A DNA stretch of 64,000 nucleotides from Thiomonas sp. FB-Cd (GCF_000733775.1 NZ_JPOE01000002.1:2356001-2420000), one strand, 5' to 3'. Shown: positions 28,796 to 38,340, numbered from the stretch's first letter. A program made the numbers and translations. The notes: generated from the sequence alone by a model not told the origin.

Positions 28796-30953
28796 GGCGT
28801 TGAGTGCTACCCAGAATTTCGGTGATGTCCGGCTCGCTGTAATCATCAGGCACAGCGTTTGGAAACTGAATGATGTCAGCACTCTTGCTGGCGTTCTGAC
28901 TCGATGGTTCAGCCTGAAAGCGGAAAGTCTCGGCGCTTCGATTGACCAACTTCTCAACGGCGCGGTTGGCGCGGATGTTCTTGGTGCGTTTGGCCGCACT
29001 CTCGGTGCTGGGTTCACCCTTCAACTTCACGGCATCGGACACGATCCCTTCGATGCTGGCAGCCAAGTCGGCCGCGGCCAGTTGCTGGCGTGGTTGTCGT
29101 TTCGCCGAAATCTGCTTCTCTGCCTCTTGCAGTTGCCCGAGTTCCCATACTGATATTTGTTGATGTGCCCGGCTGCGCTCGGTTAGTTGGCAGACTTGGA
29201 ATTGCATCGGCGCCTCGGGATCGTGCAGGTAGATTTCATCGAGGTTGCGTGGATCGCAGGAGATTTTCACCTTCCAGTTGCCACGCTGTCGCGCCTTGTC
29301 GAACCACCTTTCCTCCAGAGCTTTCTGGCATGTGTAGAAGATGCCTCGCAGGCGGATGCCGTTGAGCGTGACTGTGGCCTCTTCGACCGGCAGCAGGCTG
29401 AAACGAACCAGATTCTCCGGGTATTGGCGTAGGCTGCCACTGCGGTTGGCGATGCCCCAGTTCCATAGATCGATGGGCACCGCTGCAATGTTGTCGGCTG
29501 CGAGGTCACGGTCCTTGTCGTATCTCTTCAGTTCATGATGATTGTTGTAGTACAGAACACACGCGATCACGATCCGGGTGAACTGATCAAGATCAAGTAC
29601 GGCATCAAGCCGATAGTCTTTGCCACCACGGGCGCGGTAATCCACATCGATATAGCCAGGCACATACGGCTTGAACTTGGCAGGGATCAGGCGGAATCGT
29701 TGCTCAACAATGCCTTTCCAGTCCGCACGGTATGCCGCAGCACTTTCAACCGTGACATTGAAGTTGTTGATTAACGTCTCGATCATGCGGCCTTCGATTT
29801 CACCCCGGTCACCCAGCAGCGTGGCTGGCAGGTGGTGGCAGGGCCAGGTCTCAGAATCAATCTCGTGGCCGCTTCGCTTGCAGAAGGACTGCTTGTCGCA
29901 GGCCGTATTGGCCAGGGCCATCATGGCTCCAACCCATGACGGGCCCTCAAGACCGACATAGATGCCGACAATCATTCGACTGAATACATCGATCACGACG
30001 TAGAGCACTGGACGGCCAATGATCTTGCTTCTGTCGATGCGCGAAACCAGATACACGTCGGCGATTGTCGCGTCGATCTGATAACGCGCACCCGGACCCC
30101 AGACCTCCGCTGTCGATGTGCCAATGAGCCCGCGTAGGTCCTTGTCATAGATTCGTGGTCGCAACCGCTCACGCTTGATGTCCAGTCGGTCGTGATCCTG
30201 CTCCAGCCAGTAATTGAACTGGCCAAAGCTTGGGAAACCGCTGGCCGAGGCGGCGCCATTTGGGGCATGGGTAACGCGGCCAGTGCCAGGATCAATCGTG
30301 CGCTCGCAGAAGAAATCCTTGATCATCTGGTCGTACGCACCACGCAGCGTGAACTTGGTCTGTGTGGTGTAGTAGCGTGCCACGGCGACGCGGAAGATCT
30401 TGCGGATGCCATCGTCGACATTGAGACCCGGTAACTCACCGAGCTTGCGGGGACGGCCGCGCTTGATGTCCGAGCTGCTGGCTGAACGCGCCTTTCCCTT
30501 GCCACCTGAGTTTGCGTAGTCGGGAAGCAATGCATTTGGCGTCTGACCGCGCTGCCAATAGCGCCGTAGATAAAGGTAGATGGTGGCTCGCGTTGCCAGT
30601 CCGGCGGCGACGCACCCGGCGACTTTTTGTGCTCGGTGCCCGGGGTAATAGATCTCGGGCTCGTCACAAATCAAATCGGCAACGATTTGCCACGCACGGT
30701 CTCGCTTGATTTTGCGCTGCTCAGGCAGGGATGCTTCCTCCACAATGGCCAGATAGGGGTCAGCAGTCAGCAACCTTGAACAACCTGCTTGCAAATCGGA
30801 TTGCAGGGCCTGCAACTGCACCAGTTCCGGCGTGGCATCGTGCGCTTTGGTGTCGATCACGAACCCGACAGGCTGTGTCGGATGTAACCACAACAAACGT
30901 ATCGTGCGAGCATGCGGCTCGCCGTATTCGAGCAGATCATTTCGCAACAGCAT
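28779..30953 (-). CDS. tnsB: TnsB DDE transposase
   Basis: 724 residues with an rve/DDE integrase core. The three acids appear in YQIDATIADVYLVSRIDRSK, LLGDRGEIEGRMIE and DWKGIVEQRFRLI. A helix-turn-helix N-terminal region precedes it, and a C-terminal domain would bind TnsC. It joins 3' transposon ends to target DNA and recognises the AAATAAAGTCCTATCCT-type sites at both ends. The start shares one base with the tnsA stop (TGATG). Confidence 0.95.
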   Translation of the reverse strand: MLLRNDLLEYGEPHARTIRLLWLHPTQPVGFVIDTKAHDATPELVQLQALQSDLQAGCSRLLTADPYLAIVEEASLPEQRKIKRDRAWQIVADLICDEPEIYYPGHRAQKVAGCVAAGLATRATIYLYLRRYWQRGQTPNALLPDYANSGGKGKARSASSSDIKRGRPRKLGELPGLNVDDGIRKIFRVAVARYYTTQTKFTLRGAYDQMIKDFFCERTIDPGTGRVTHAPNGAASASGFPSFGQFNYWLEQDHDRLDIKRERLRPRIYDKDLRGLIGTSTAEVWGPGARYQIDATIADVYLVSRIDRSKIIGRPVLYVVIDVFSRMIVGIYVGLEGPSWVGAMMALANTACDKQSFCKRSGHEIDSETWPCHHLPATLLGDRGEIEGRMIETLINNFNVTVESAAAYRADWKGIVEQRFRLIPAKFKPYVPGYIDVDYRARGGKDYRLDAVLDLDQFTRIVIACVLYYNNHHELKRYDKDRDLAADNIAAVPIDLWNWGIANRSGSLRQYPENLVRFSLLPVEEATVTLNGIRLRGIFYTCQKALEERWFDKARQRGNWKVKISCDPRNLDEIYLHDPEAPMQFQVCQLTERSRAHQQISVWELGQLQEAEKQISAKRQPRQQLAAADLAASIEGIVSDAVKLKGEPSTESAAKRTKNIRANRAVEKLVNRSAETFRFQAEPSSQNASKSADIIQFPNAVPDDYSEPDITEILGSTQRHDDKP

Positions 30954-31801
30954 CAGGCACTCTTCCTGGTTTGTTGCGCCGCAGTATTTGGAACTACGAC
31001 TTCAAGCGAATCCACTTGCATTTGCATGTCGAACTTGGTATTGAGATCGATGGTGATTCGTTTGTTGGCAGCAAGATGCCGTAAGACGGTCAGCGCTTCG
31101 CCGATGGCGAAGCCTTGCGTGCTTTCCAGAAGCCGGAAGAATTGCTTGATGGACATGCCGGTCGCCTGAGGCAAACAGGCCAAGAAGTTCCCGCATCGCT
31201 CATCCCAGTAGCTGGGTTGCGGTGCCGTCATCAGTTGCAATGACTGCATCTCATGCAACCAACGAAGATTCTTGATACGTTGGGCAGGCAGATCGAGATC
31301 GGTCACCAAGCCCCAGTCGACCCCTTTGATTTGCCAATAGCGGCGTTCGATTTCTTGCTTCTCAAGCGTACGGTCCTCATCGAGCTCAGACGCTGGTTTG
31401 ACGGACCGAGCGACGAGCGCACTCGTGTTACCTGCCCCCAGGTTAATCATGAAGTCGGTTGTCATCACGATGTCGGTGCGACTTTGTGTATCGATTGGGT
31501 GCCGAACTCCCATGTCGGCAGCAATGCGTCGTGTCTCGTCCCGATCCAGTGGAAACTGCTCACGAATGTCGGTGACCGCATCTGACCAGTCAAGCAACAG
31601 GAACAACGCTGTCTCCATATCCGACAGCAGATGATGTTCGCGACCCGTCTTGCGGCTGTGAATCCGAGAAGATCGACCCCGTGAAGACACATCTTGGACG
31701 TTGAGCCAAGGTCGGTAATCCTTTCCACGCCCTTGCCCACGCCCTTCCTTCAGGAATCGAGCGATTTTGTCCTCATCGAAACCGTACCTGCGCTTGGCCA
31801 C
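30953..31801 (-). CDS. tnsA: TnsA endonuclease
   Basis: 282 residues with a GTG start (31801). TnsA cuts the 5' ends of the element so that it moves by cut-and-paste. The restriction-type active site shows the Glu in LLSDMETALFLLLDW, the Asp in SRTDIVMTTDF and a downstream ALVARSVKP with the lysine. The winged C-terminal domain (TDLDLPAQRIKNLRWLH) contacts TnsC. It leads the tns operon. No TnsB-like sites lie upstream of its start, unlike Tn7, where tnsA is read from inside the right end. Confidence 0.92.
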   Translation of the reverse strand: MAKRRYGFDEDKIARFLKEGRGQGRGKDYRPWLNVQDVSSRGRSSRIHSRKTGREHHLLSDMETALFLLLDWSDAVTDIREQFPLDRDETRRIAADMGVRHPIDTQSRTDIVMTTDFMINLGAGNTSALVARSVKPASELDEDRTLEKQEIERRYWQIKGVDWGLVTDLDLPAQRIKNLRWLHEMQSLQLMTAPQPSYWDERCGNFLACLPQATGMSIKQFFRLLESTQGFAIGEALTVLRHLAANKRITIDLNTKFDMQMQVDSLEVVVPNTAAQQTRKSA

Positions 31802-31834
31802 CTGGAAGTCCTGTTAGAAGCAATTTGACAAATT

Positions 31835-31850
31835 AAGCCCGGCTGGGCTT
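31835..31850 (-). terminator. Weak candidate terminator between petA-like gene and tnsA
   Basis: A 6-bp stem AAGCCC/GGGCTT with a 4-base loop, followed on the minus strand by an AT-rich run. It may separate the Rieske gene from the tns operon. About 220 bases between it and the Rieske stop hold no supported gene. Confidence 0.35.
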
Positions 31851-32070
31851 CATGCTTGCGTCGCTGGCGCCTCCAGAAGATCGACCATCCCAAAATCTGG
31901 CGGACAAATCCGGGACTCGAACCAAGAGAAGGTGAGCCTGGGACAGCAAGTTGAGGCGAGGCGATTGCGCTGATCTCCGGTCAATTGGCTACCGATGCCC
32001 AAGAAAAGGGGCGCCCTCGATGATGGCTTGATCACCCGCGTGCTTGATCATCCGCAGCACCGGCACGGTC

Positions 32071-32655
32071 CTACGAACCATGCGGCGGAACGCCAAGGAT
32101 GATTTCAGTGGGCCGCACAAAATGATAATCAGGAATAGCCATATTACCTGGTGCTGGCATATTCTTGAAAACTCTGGCTGCCAGATCATAAGTCGAGCCA
32201 TGACACGGGCACAGAAAACCCCCAACCCAATCTGATGGCAAGCCTGGCTGTGGTCCCGGATTGAGTCGATCTGTGGGCGAACATCCAAGGTGTGTACAGA
32301 TATCGGTCCAGATGAAATATTCTGGTTTGGTGGAGCGCCACTGGTTGCGCGCCCATTCTGGCGTCGGGTATTGCGTGCTCTGGGAAAGAGGGTCGACGAC
32401 CCTGGACTGTGTGACATTCAAGGAAGCCAGCATCGCAGGCGTGCGATGAAGGATTCCGATCGGCTGGCCGCGCCACAAAACTGTTTTGCGCTGCCCGGGC
32501 TCTAGGCCGGTGAAATCGACTTTGATCGGGCCACCTTCTGCCCGAGCCGCTGCCGAAGGGTCCATCGATTCGATGAACGGGACTGCCGTGGCCGCACAGC
32601 CGATGCAGCCGGTCGCGCCCGTGGCGAGCAGCCAGAAGCGTCGTTGTGGATCCAT
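32071..32655 (-). CDS. petA: Ubiquinol-cytochrome c reductase-type Rieske iron-sulfur protein
   Basis: 194 residues with one N-terminal membrane anchor (FWLLATGATGCIGCAATAVPF) and a C-terminal Rieske fold. The 2Fe-2S ligands are in CTHLGC and CPCHGS. It matches the bc1-complex PetA, yet no petB or petC lies nearby, so it is a lone copy. It is divergent from aioBA, with paired palindromic operators between. It may serve electron flow linked to arsenite oxidation or replace the host subunit; both are inference. Confidence 0.88.
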   Translation of the reverse strand: MDPQRRFWLLATGATGCIGCAATAVPFIESMDPSAAARAEGGPIKVDFTGLEPGQRKTVLWRGQPIGILHRTPAMLASLNVTQSRVVDPLSQSTQYPTPEWARNQWRSTKPEYFIWTDICTHLGCSPTDRLNPGPQPGLPSDWVGGFLCPCHGSTYDLAARVFKNMPAPGNMAIPDYHFVRPTEIILGVPPHGS

Positions 32656-32841
32656 GTTGATGTCGCTTTCCCTGTTTGCGATGAGTTCGATAGGCGCTCA
32701 CGTGAAAGCCACGCGACCTACCACCAACATGGATCGGGAAAGCTCCGCTCGGTTCCAGCGATTAGGGTATTGCCGAATATCATTGACTCGAATCGAGGAA
32801 ACGAACAGGTCGTTCTTTGCGCGAGATTTTGACGTTCGAAT

Positions 32842-32888
32842 GTTACGTTATCGTAACGCGACAAAATCCAACGTTACGATAACGTAAC
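32842..32888. promoter_or_regulatory. Twin palindromic operator between petA-like and aioB
   Basis: Two copies of the palindrome GTTACG-N4-CGTAAC, at 32842-32857 and 32873-32888. Their starts are 31 bp apart, about three helical turns, so two dimers would sit on one face of the DNA. Together they also form a 17-bp perfect inverted repeat with a 13-base spacer. The position between divergent starts (32655 and 33037) suggests joint control of both transcripts. The regulator is unknown; ArsR-, Rrf2- and FNR-like candidates are encoded in the island. Confidence 0.75.
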
Positions 32889-33036
32889 GTAAATGGAGTA
32901 CTCGGCGGTCCGTGATAAACTTGCCACTGATGGGATGCGTGTTTTCACTATATCTATGGCTCTTGTTCGGATGTAAAAAGCGACTCTTCAACTGTTAGCG
33001 AGCTTTAACGAGCTTTAACTCACCCGAGGAGGCATC

Positions 33037-33576
33037 ATGACTGAAAAAGTATCGCGCCGGATTTTCCTGAAAGTTGCCGGCACCAGCGTAGCAGGGGTCG
33101 GAGCGGCCGTCAGCCCGGTTGGCTCCGCCGTGGCGGCGGGGAATAACCAAGCCGCTATCCAGACTGCAGCCGGCGCCGCAGTACTGCCGTATCCCAAGAT
33201 TTCCGTCGGCAAGGCCCAAAGCATGCAGGCCAACACACCCGTGTCGTTCAGCTATCCGGATGGCGACTCGCCTTGCGTGGCCATCAAGATGGGGCAGCGT
33301 GTCGCAGGCGGCGTTGGCCCCGACGGGGACATCGTGGCGTACAGCAATCTTTGCACCCACATGGGCTGCCCCTTGATGTACGACCCGGCCACGCAGCGCT
33401 TCAAGTGCCCCTGTCACTACAGCATGTTCGATCCCGAGAAGTCGGGTCAGATGATCTGCGGCCAGGCGACCGAAGATCTGCCGCAAATCCAACTCGAGTA
33501 CGACCCGGCCTCCGACAGTGTTCGCGCCGTGGCCGTCACCGGCCTGATCTACGGCCGCCAGGCCAACGTGCTGTAA
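33037..33576 (+). CDS. aioB: Arsenite oxidase small (Rieske) subunit
   Basis: 179 residues. The twin-arginine signal [15 protein letters not shown] exports the folded complex to the periplasm. The Rieske 2Fe-2S ligands are in CTHMGCPL and CPCHYSMFD. It accepts electrons from the molybdenum subunit and passes them to a c-type cytochrome. A strong GGAGG ribosome site precedes the ATG. First gene of the aio operon; aioA starts 27 bases after its stop. Confidence 0.97.
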   Translation: MTEKVSRRIFLKVAGTSVAGVGAAVSPVGSAVAAGNNQAAIQTAAGAAVLPYPKISVGKAQSMQANTPVSFSYPDGDSPCVAIKMGQRVAGGVGPDGDIVAYSNLCTHMGCPLMYDPATQRFKCPCHYSMFDPEKSGQMICGQATEDLPQIQLEYDPASDSVRAVAVTGLIYGRQANVL

Positions 33577-33603
33577 GCCCATCACCGTCAGGAGACGAAC
33601 ACC

Positions 33604-36129
33604 ATGTCGCAATTCAAGGATCGTGTCGCGCTGCCGCCGGCAGATGCGCAAAAAACCAATTTGACCTGCCATTTCTGCATCGTGGGCTGTGGCTACCACG
33701 CCTACACCTGGGATGCCGACCGCGAGGGCGGGCGAGCGCCCCACCAGAACGCGCTGGGGCTCGATTTTCGCAAGCAACTTCCGCCCTTCGCCACCATCAT
33801 GACCCCGGCGATGACCAATGTGCTGACCGACAAGAACGGCAAGCGTAAAGCCGTCATGATCGTGCCGGACAAGGCCTGCGTCGTCAACCAGGGGCTGAGC
33901 TCGACCCGGGGGGGCAAAATGGCTTCCTACTTCTACAACGCCGATGGCCTCGCCAAAGAGCGTCTGCTTCATCCCCGTGTCTACTATGGTGACCAGTGGA
34001 TGGACACCTCCTGGGACTACGCCTCCCAAGTTTATGGCGGCATGGTCAAAAAAATTCTGGACGAAGATGGTCCGGACGAGATCGCTGTGGCCATGTTTGA
34101 CCACGGGGGGGCCGGCGGAGGTTTCGAGAACACGTGGGGCACCGGCAAGCTGATCTTCACCGGTATTCAGACCCCGACGGTGCGCATCCACAACCGTCCG
34201 GCGTACAACTCCGAATGCTTCGGCAACCGTGACATGGGCATTTTCGAGCTGAACAACAGCTACGAGGATGCCGAATTGGCGGACGTCATCTGGTCCATCG
34301 GCAACAATCCTTACGAAAACCAGACGAACTACTTCCTCGTGCACTGGCTGCCCAATCTGCAGGGCGGCACGGTGGACAAGAAGAAGAAAATGTTCCCTGG
34401 CGAACCGGTCGGTCCTGGCAAATTCATCTTCGTCGACCCGCGTCGCAATCCGTCGATTTCGATTTGTGAGGATCTGGCCAAGGATCAAGTTCTGCACTTG
34501 GCGATCAATCCCGGCAGCGATGGCGCCCTGTTCAATGGCCTGCTGACCTACATCGTCGATCAAGGCTGGATCAATAAGGACTTCATTGCCAACCACACGG
34601 AAGGTTTCGAGGCGGCTGTCAAGGCCAACGCCATGTCGCTGGACGAATGCAGTCGCATCACCGGCGTTCCGGTGGCGCAGATCAAGCAGGCTGCAGAGTG
34701 GAGCTACAAACCCAAGGCTCCGGGTAAGCAGCCACGCACCATGCATGCCTTCGAGAAAGGCATCATCTGGGGCAACAACAACTACGTCACTGAACAAGCC
34801 ATCGGTGCCGTTGTCGTGGCCACGCACAATGTGGGCAGCCGACGTGGGACAGGCTGGGTGCGCATGGGCGGTCACCAGGAAGGTTACACACGGCCCCCAT
34901 ATCCGGAACCCAAGTCCCGCTATCCGGCCGCCGACTTTCCCATTCCGCGCCATGACAAATTGATCGAGGTTGATACTTACCTCATCAATGGCAAGGGCAA
35001 GATGATGACGTTCTGGGCGTGCAACACCTTCCAGACTACCAACAATGCCCAGGCTCTGCGCGAAGCCGTCATTCGCCGCAGTCAGATCGTCAAACAGGCC
35101 ATGGGCCAGGCACGTGGCGCCACGCCCAAGGAGATGGTGGACGTGATCTACAAGGCGACGCAAAAGGGCGGGTTGTTTGTCGGGATGATGGATATCTATC
35201 CCACCATGATTGCCGAGGCGGCCCATGTGATGTTTCCGGGCGCTCTGCCGGGAGAAATGAACCACACCTCGATGAACGGTGAGCGCCGCCTGCGCATGTC
35301 CGAGAAGTTCATCGATCCCCCAGGCGAAGCCTTGCCCGACTGTCTGACCGCAGCGCGAATCGCCAACACCATTCGCGTGATGTACGAGGCCGAAGGCAAT
35401 GCCAAGATGGCCAAGCGCTTCGAAGGTTTCGAGTGGACAACCCCAGAAGATGCCTTCAATGATGGATTCCGCCAGGTCGGTCGACCGGGCGCACCCAAAA
35501 TCGACAGCGAGGGTTACGCCACGGGCTACATGGCCACGTATGCACTGCTTCGCAAAGCTGGCAACAACGGCGTGCAGATGCCGATCAAGCAGGTTGATGG
35601 AGACAAGCTGCTGGGTTCGCCGACGCTTTATCCCGACGACAAGTTCGACACGCCCAATGGCAAGATCCAGGTCTTTCCAGCGAAGTGGGATGGTTGGCTC
35701 AAACAGGCAGCCGAGGTCAAGGCCAAGTACAAATTCTGGATCAACAACGGCCGGCTCAATGAAGTCTGGCAGTCTTGGTACAACAACCAATACGACCCCT
35801 TCATCATGGACCGTTACCCGATGGCGGTGATCCAGATGAATCCTGCGGATATGGCGACCCTCGGCGTCAAGCCGACCGATGTGGTTGAAATCTACAACGA
35901 CTACGGCACCACGATGGCAATGGCCTACCCGGAGCCGACCATCAAGCTCAACCAGTCCTTCGTCGTTTTCGGCGCGCCCAAAGGGGTCGTGGGTTCCGTC
36001 GTGACCACCGCAACGGATGTGCATTTCCTCGAGTACCACAAGGGAACCTGGGCCGACATTCGTCGGGTCGGCCCGATGCCCGACTGGAAACGTACGGTCT
36101 CGACCAAGAGCCGCATGTACGGGGTTTGA
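33604..36129 (+). CDS. aioA: Arsenite oxidase large (molybdopterin) subunit
   Basis: 841 residues, DMSO-reductase family, oxidising arsenite to arsenate in the periplasm. The 3Fe-4S site is CHFCIVGC, with no fourth cysteine, as in known arsenite oxidases. The following [13 protein letters not shown] and a [14 protein letters not shown] block are typical. There is no signal of its own; it is expected to travel with AioB. Length equals known AioA proteins. A GGAGACGAAC site precedes the ATG. Cofactor supply is encoded nearby by moaA, moeA, moaD and moaE. Confidence 0.97.
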   Translation: MSQFKDRVALPPADAQKTNLTCHFCIVGCGYHAYTWDADREGGRAPHQNALGLDFRKQLPPFATIMTPAMTNVLTDKNGKRKAVMIVPDKACVVNQGLSSTRGGKMASYFYNADGLAKERLLHPRVYYGDQWMDTSWDYASQVYGGMVKKILDEDGPDEIAVAMFDHGGAGGGFENTWGTGKLIFTGIQTPTVRIHNRPAYNSECFGNRDMGIFELNNSYEDAELADVIWSIGNNPYENQTNYFLVHWLPNLQGGTVDKKKKMFPGEPVGPGKFIFVDPRRNPSISICEDLAKDQVLHLAINPGSDGALFNGLLTYIVDQGWINKDFIANHTEGFEAAVKANAMSLDECSRITGVPVAQIKQAAEWSYKPKAPGKQPRTMHAFEKGIIWGNNNYVTEQAIGAVVVATHNVGSRRGTGWVRMGGHQEGYTRPPYPEPKSRYPAADFPIPRHDKLIEVDTYLINGKGKMMTFWACNTFQTTNNAQALREAVIRRSQIVKQAMGQARGATPKEMVDVIYKATQKGGLFVGMMDIYPTMIAEAAHVMFPGALPGEMNHTSMNGERRLRMSEKFIDPPGEALPDCLTAARIANTIRVMYEAEGNAKMAKRFEGFEWTTPEDAFNDGFRQVGRPGAPKIDSEGYATGYMATYALLRKAGNNGVQMPIKQVDGDKLLGSPTLYPDDKFDTPNGKIQVFPAKWDGWLKQAAEVKAKYKFWINNGRLNEVWQSWYNNQYDPFIMDRYPMAVIQMNPADMATLGVKPTDVVEIYNDYGTTMAMAYPEPTIKLNQSFVVFGAPKGVVGSVVTTATDVHFLEYHKGTWADIRRVGPMPDWKRTVSTKSRMYGV

Positions 36130-36280
36130 ATCGCCGCCATTCTCCCAGGCCGAGAAGGCCTTGGGGGAACCGCTGTCCTCCTCCTCGGGCGGCAGTTCCT
36201 TGGGCTCCTACCCTGGAGCCCATTTTTTGAATGCGGGAGTCAGTGCATTCCATGTCAAGCCATCAAAACTGAGGAACACG

Positions 36281-36592
36281 ATGAACAAACTTCTTTTGTG
36301 CACATTCCTGGCCCTGTTCGCAGCCCAAGCCTGGGCCGCCCCTGACATGTTGGCTCTGGCCAAGCAGAAGAACTGCCTGGGCTGCCATGCAGTGGACGCC
36401 AAGATCGTTGGCCCCGCCTACAAGGCCGTGGCCGAGAAATACGCTGGCAAGCCCGGTGCCGAGCAAATGCTGGTCAAGGCCGTGTTGCATGGCCATGTCG
36501 GCACCTGGGGTCAGGTGCCGATGCCGGCCAACACCGATGTCACCCCGGCGCAGGCCAAGCAGTTGGTCGAGTGGATTTTGAGTCTGAAGTAA
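36281..36592 (+). CDS. Small periplasmic c-type cytochrome (class I), arsenite oxidase electron acceptor
   Basis: 103 residues with a cleavable signal ending AQAWAA, haem motif CLGCH and a distal methionine in QVPMPANTD. The compact size and KIVGPAYKAVAEKYAGK block match cytochromes c551/c552. It follows aioA, as in Thiomonas-type aio operons, and probably carries electrons from AioB to a terminal oxidase. The ATG at 36281 lies behind GAGGAACACG; the long upstream frame extension is not coding. About 150 bases between aioA and this gene hold no gene. Confidence 0.92.
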   Translation: MNKLLLCTFLALFAAQAWAAPDMLALAKQKNCLGCHAVDAKIVGPAYKAVAEKYAGKPGAEQMLVKAVLHGHVGTWGQVPMPANTDVTPAQAKQLVEWILSLK

Positions 36593-36615
36593 GCCCGTAG
36601 GCCAGAAGGCGGAGC

Positions 36616-36646
36616 AGCCGAGGCCTCATTGAAAGAGGCCTCGGCT
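36616..36646 (+). other. Strong RNA hairpin between cytochrome gene and aioF-like gene
   Basis: A perfect 12-bp stem AGCCGAGGCCTC/GAGGCCTCGGCT with a 7-base loop, 24 bases after the cytochrome stop. There is no T tract, so it is more likely a processing or stability element or partial attenuator than a full terminator. It could lower expression of the regulator relative to the enzyme. Confidence 0.6.
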
Positions 36647-36700
36647 GGCGTAACCGCCCACAATCTCTCAGGGAGTTCCCGTCTTTCCACACCGCCAAGC

Positions 36701-37069
36701 ATGCGCTACCAACTTCCTTTTGCCCGCAACATGGGCAGCAACACGGGTTTGCGCGGACAAGCCTCCCGCAAGCCTCTCGGCACGCGGGAGGATGACGTCA
36801 CTGCGGTCTTCGAGGCCGCTGCCGAATTGTTCGCTGCCCTGTCATCCCCGATGCGATTGAGCATCGTCTGCCACCTGCGCGGGCAGGACATGAACGTGCA
36901 GCAGATTGCCAACCGGATCGGCAGCAGCCAGCCCAACACGTCCCTGCATTTGCGCCAACTGCACCAGATCGGCATTGTGGATCGGTCGAGGAGCGGTCAG
37001 TCGGTGACGTACCGCATCCGCAACACCTTCGTGGCCGATCTGTGCAAGATCGTTTGCCCAGGCCATTGA
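36701..37069 (+). CDS. aioF: ArsR/SmtB-family transcriptional regulator of the aio operon
   Basis: 122 residues with a winged helix: FAALSSPMRLSIVCHLRGQD, then recognition region IGSSQPNTSLHLRQLHQIG. It lacks the classical ELCVCDL metal motif. Cysteines instead occur in IVCHL and at the C-terminus as CKIVCPGH, so metalloid sensing may use a different site. It sits between two cytochrome genes as does aioF in Thiomonas, which is the basis for the symbol. The ATG at 36701 was chosen; an internal ATG at 36731 is possible. Confidence 0.8.
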   Translation: MRYQLPFARNMGSNTGLRGQASRKPLGTREDDVTAVFEAAAELFAALSSPMRLSIVCHLRGQDMNVQQIANRIGSSQPNTSLHLRQLHQIGIVDRSRSGQSVTYRIRNTFVADLCKIVCPGH

Positions 37070-37106
37070 GGGCGCGTGCAACAGCACTTGATCAGACCTC
37101 ACCGCC

Positions 37107-38312
37107 ATGCATACCCCACCAGCCTCGCGCTCCAAACCCACACCCACGCACGAACTGCCGTTCGGGGCGACCCTGCGCAAGCTGCTCCTGATCATCCCGG
37201 CGAGCTTCGCGCTGCCCGTGATCGTCCTGCTTCTGATCGCTTCCTACCTGTCCAACACAGTGGGACCAAACCCGGATTCGTCGCCGATGTCCACCCGCGC
37301 CATCGTTCGGCGCATTGCACCAGTGGCACAACTCGTGGTCGCATCCGGCCCTCGAATGGCCGAAAAGTGGAACGCCGCCTCGCTCTCCGCGGCAGCGCCG
37401 ACACCGAACGCCCAGGCCAAGACACCGGCCACCGCCCACGCACCTGTGGGCGGCACCAGCGCTTCGGCCATGCTGACCCTGGCCCGGCGGAAGAACTGCC
37501 TGACCTGCCATACCGCCGATCACAAGGTCGTCGGCCCCGCGTACGAGGCCGTGGCCGAGAAATACGCGGGCAAACCCGGTGCCGAGCAGATGCTGGTCAA
37601 TGCGGTGCTGCACGGCCACGTCGGCACCTGGGGCCAGGTGCCGATGCCGGCCGAACCGGGTACCAACTCGATCGAGCTGCCCTCGGCATATTTTGACTTT
37701 CCTATGTCCAACGCCATGACTCTCGCGGAACCGATCGACTACGCCGAACTCATTTGCGAGCTCGTGCGCAAACGCCAGCAGACCTCACCCAAGCGGCTGG
37801 GCGAACCCGGCCCAGATGCCGGGCAGGTTCGCGAACTCTTCACCGCCGCTGCACAGGCGCCCGACCACGGTTTGATCCTGCCCTGGCGCTTCGTGCATGT
37901 CTCGGACGCCGGGCGCCAGCGGCTCGGCGAGGCGTTCGTGCAAGCCCTGCTCGAACGCGACCCCGACGCCACCGCGCAGCAACGCTCCGAGGCACGGGCC
38001 AAGGCTGCGCGCGCGCCCTTCCTGGCGCTGGCCATCGCCCGCCCGCACGACGATGCCAGCCCCGAGATCCCGCCGCGCGAGCGCCTGGTCTCGCTCGGCT
38101 GTGCACTGCAAAACATGCTGCTGCTGGCGCACGCCCAGGGCTTCGGCGCCGGGCTGGTCAGCGGGCAGGCGATGGAGTCGAGAGCCTTGCGCGACTTGTT
38201 CAGGCTTGCCGACAACGAACAAGCGGTTTGCTTCATCGCTGTCGGCACGGTGGCCAAAGCCAAGACCAGCCGGGTGCGCCCGTCGCCTGTCGATTTCGTC
38301 GAGACGTTGTGA
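37107..38312 (+). CDS. Fusion of membrane-anchored cytochrome c and nitroreductase-family domain
   Basis: 401 residues. Residues 25-50 form a membrane anchor (LLLIIPASFALPVIVLLLIASYL). A proline/alanine-rich linker leads to a cytochrome c domain with CLTCH and QVPMPAEPG, closely matching the small cytochrome at 36281 but lacking its last helix. From about residue 205 (MTLAEPIDYAELICELV) a nitroreductase-like FMN domain runs to the end. Separate nitroreductase (aoxC) and cytochrome (aoxD) genes accompany aio genes in other bacteria. Here they appear joined in frame, perhaps by a deletion. Confidence 0.82.
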   Translation: MHTPPASRSKPTPTHELPFGATLRKLLLIIPASFALPVIVLLLIASYLSNTVGPNPDSSPMSTRAIVRRIAPVAQLVVASGPRMAEKWNAASLSAAAPTPNAQAKTPATAHAPVGGTSASAMLTLARRKNCLTCHTADHKVVGPAYEAVAEKYAGKPGAEQMLVNAVLHGHVGTWGQVPMPAEPGTNSIELPSAYFDFPMSNAMTLAEPIDYAELICELVRKRQQTSPKRLGEPGPDAGQVRELFTAAAQAPDHGLILPWRFVHVSDAGRQRLGEAFVQALLERDPDATAQQRSEARAKAARAPFLALAIARPHDDASPEIPPRERLVSLGCALQNMLLLAHAQGFGAGLVSGQAMESRALRDLFRLADNEQAVCFIAVGTVAKAKTSRVRPSPVDFVETL

Positions 38313-38340
38313 AACTTTCAGTCGACGCACGGAGATTTCG

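Noticed and set aside
23618..31801. CRISPR-guided (CAST) Tn7-like system
   Set aside because: No cas genes or array are present; TnsD/TniQ is full length and insertion is at the glmS site, so protein-guided targeting explains it.
31802..31870. Hidden right end next to tnsA
   Set aside because: No AGGATAG-ACTTTATTT-type site or TGT/ACA boundary is found there; the real right end is at 58570-58636.
31850..32035. Possible tRNA-like piece (GGGACTCGAACC) or small minus-strand gene
   Set aside because: No cloverleaf can be completed around it and the frame has no ribosome site or family resemblance.
32995..36039. 1014-residue minus-strand open frame
   Set aside because: It is the antisense shadow of aioA/aioB; the plus strand encodes unmistakable arsenite oxidase.
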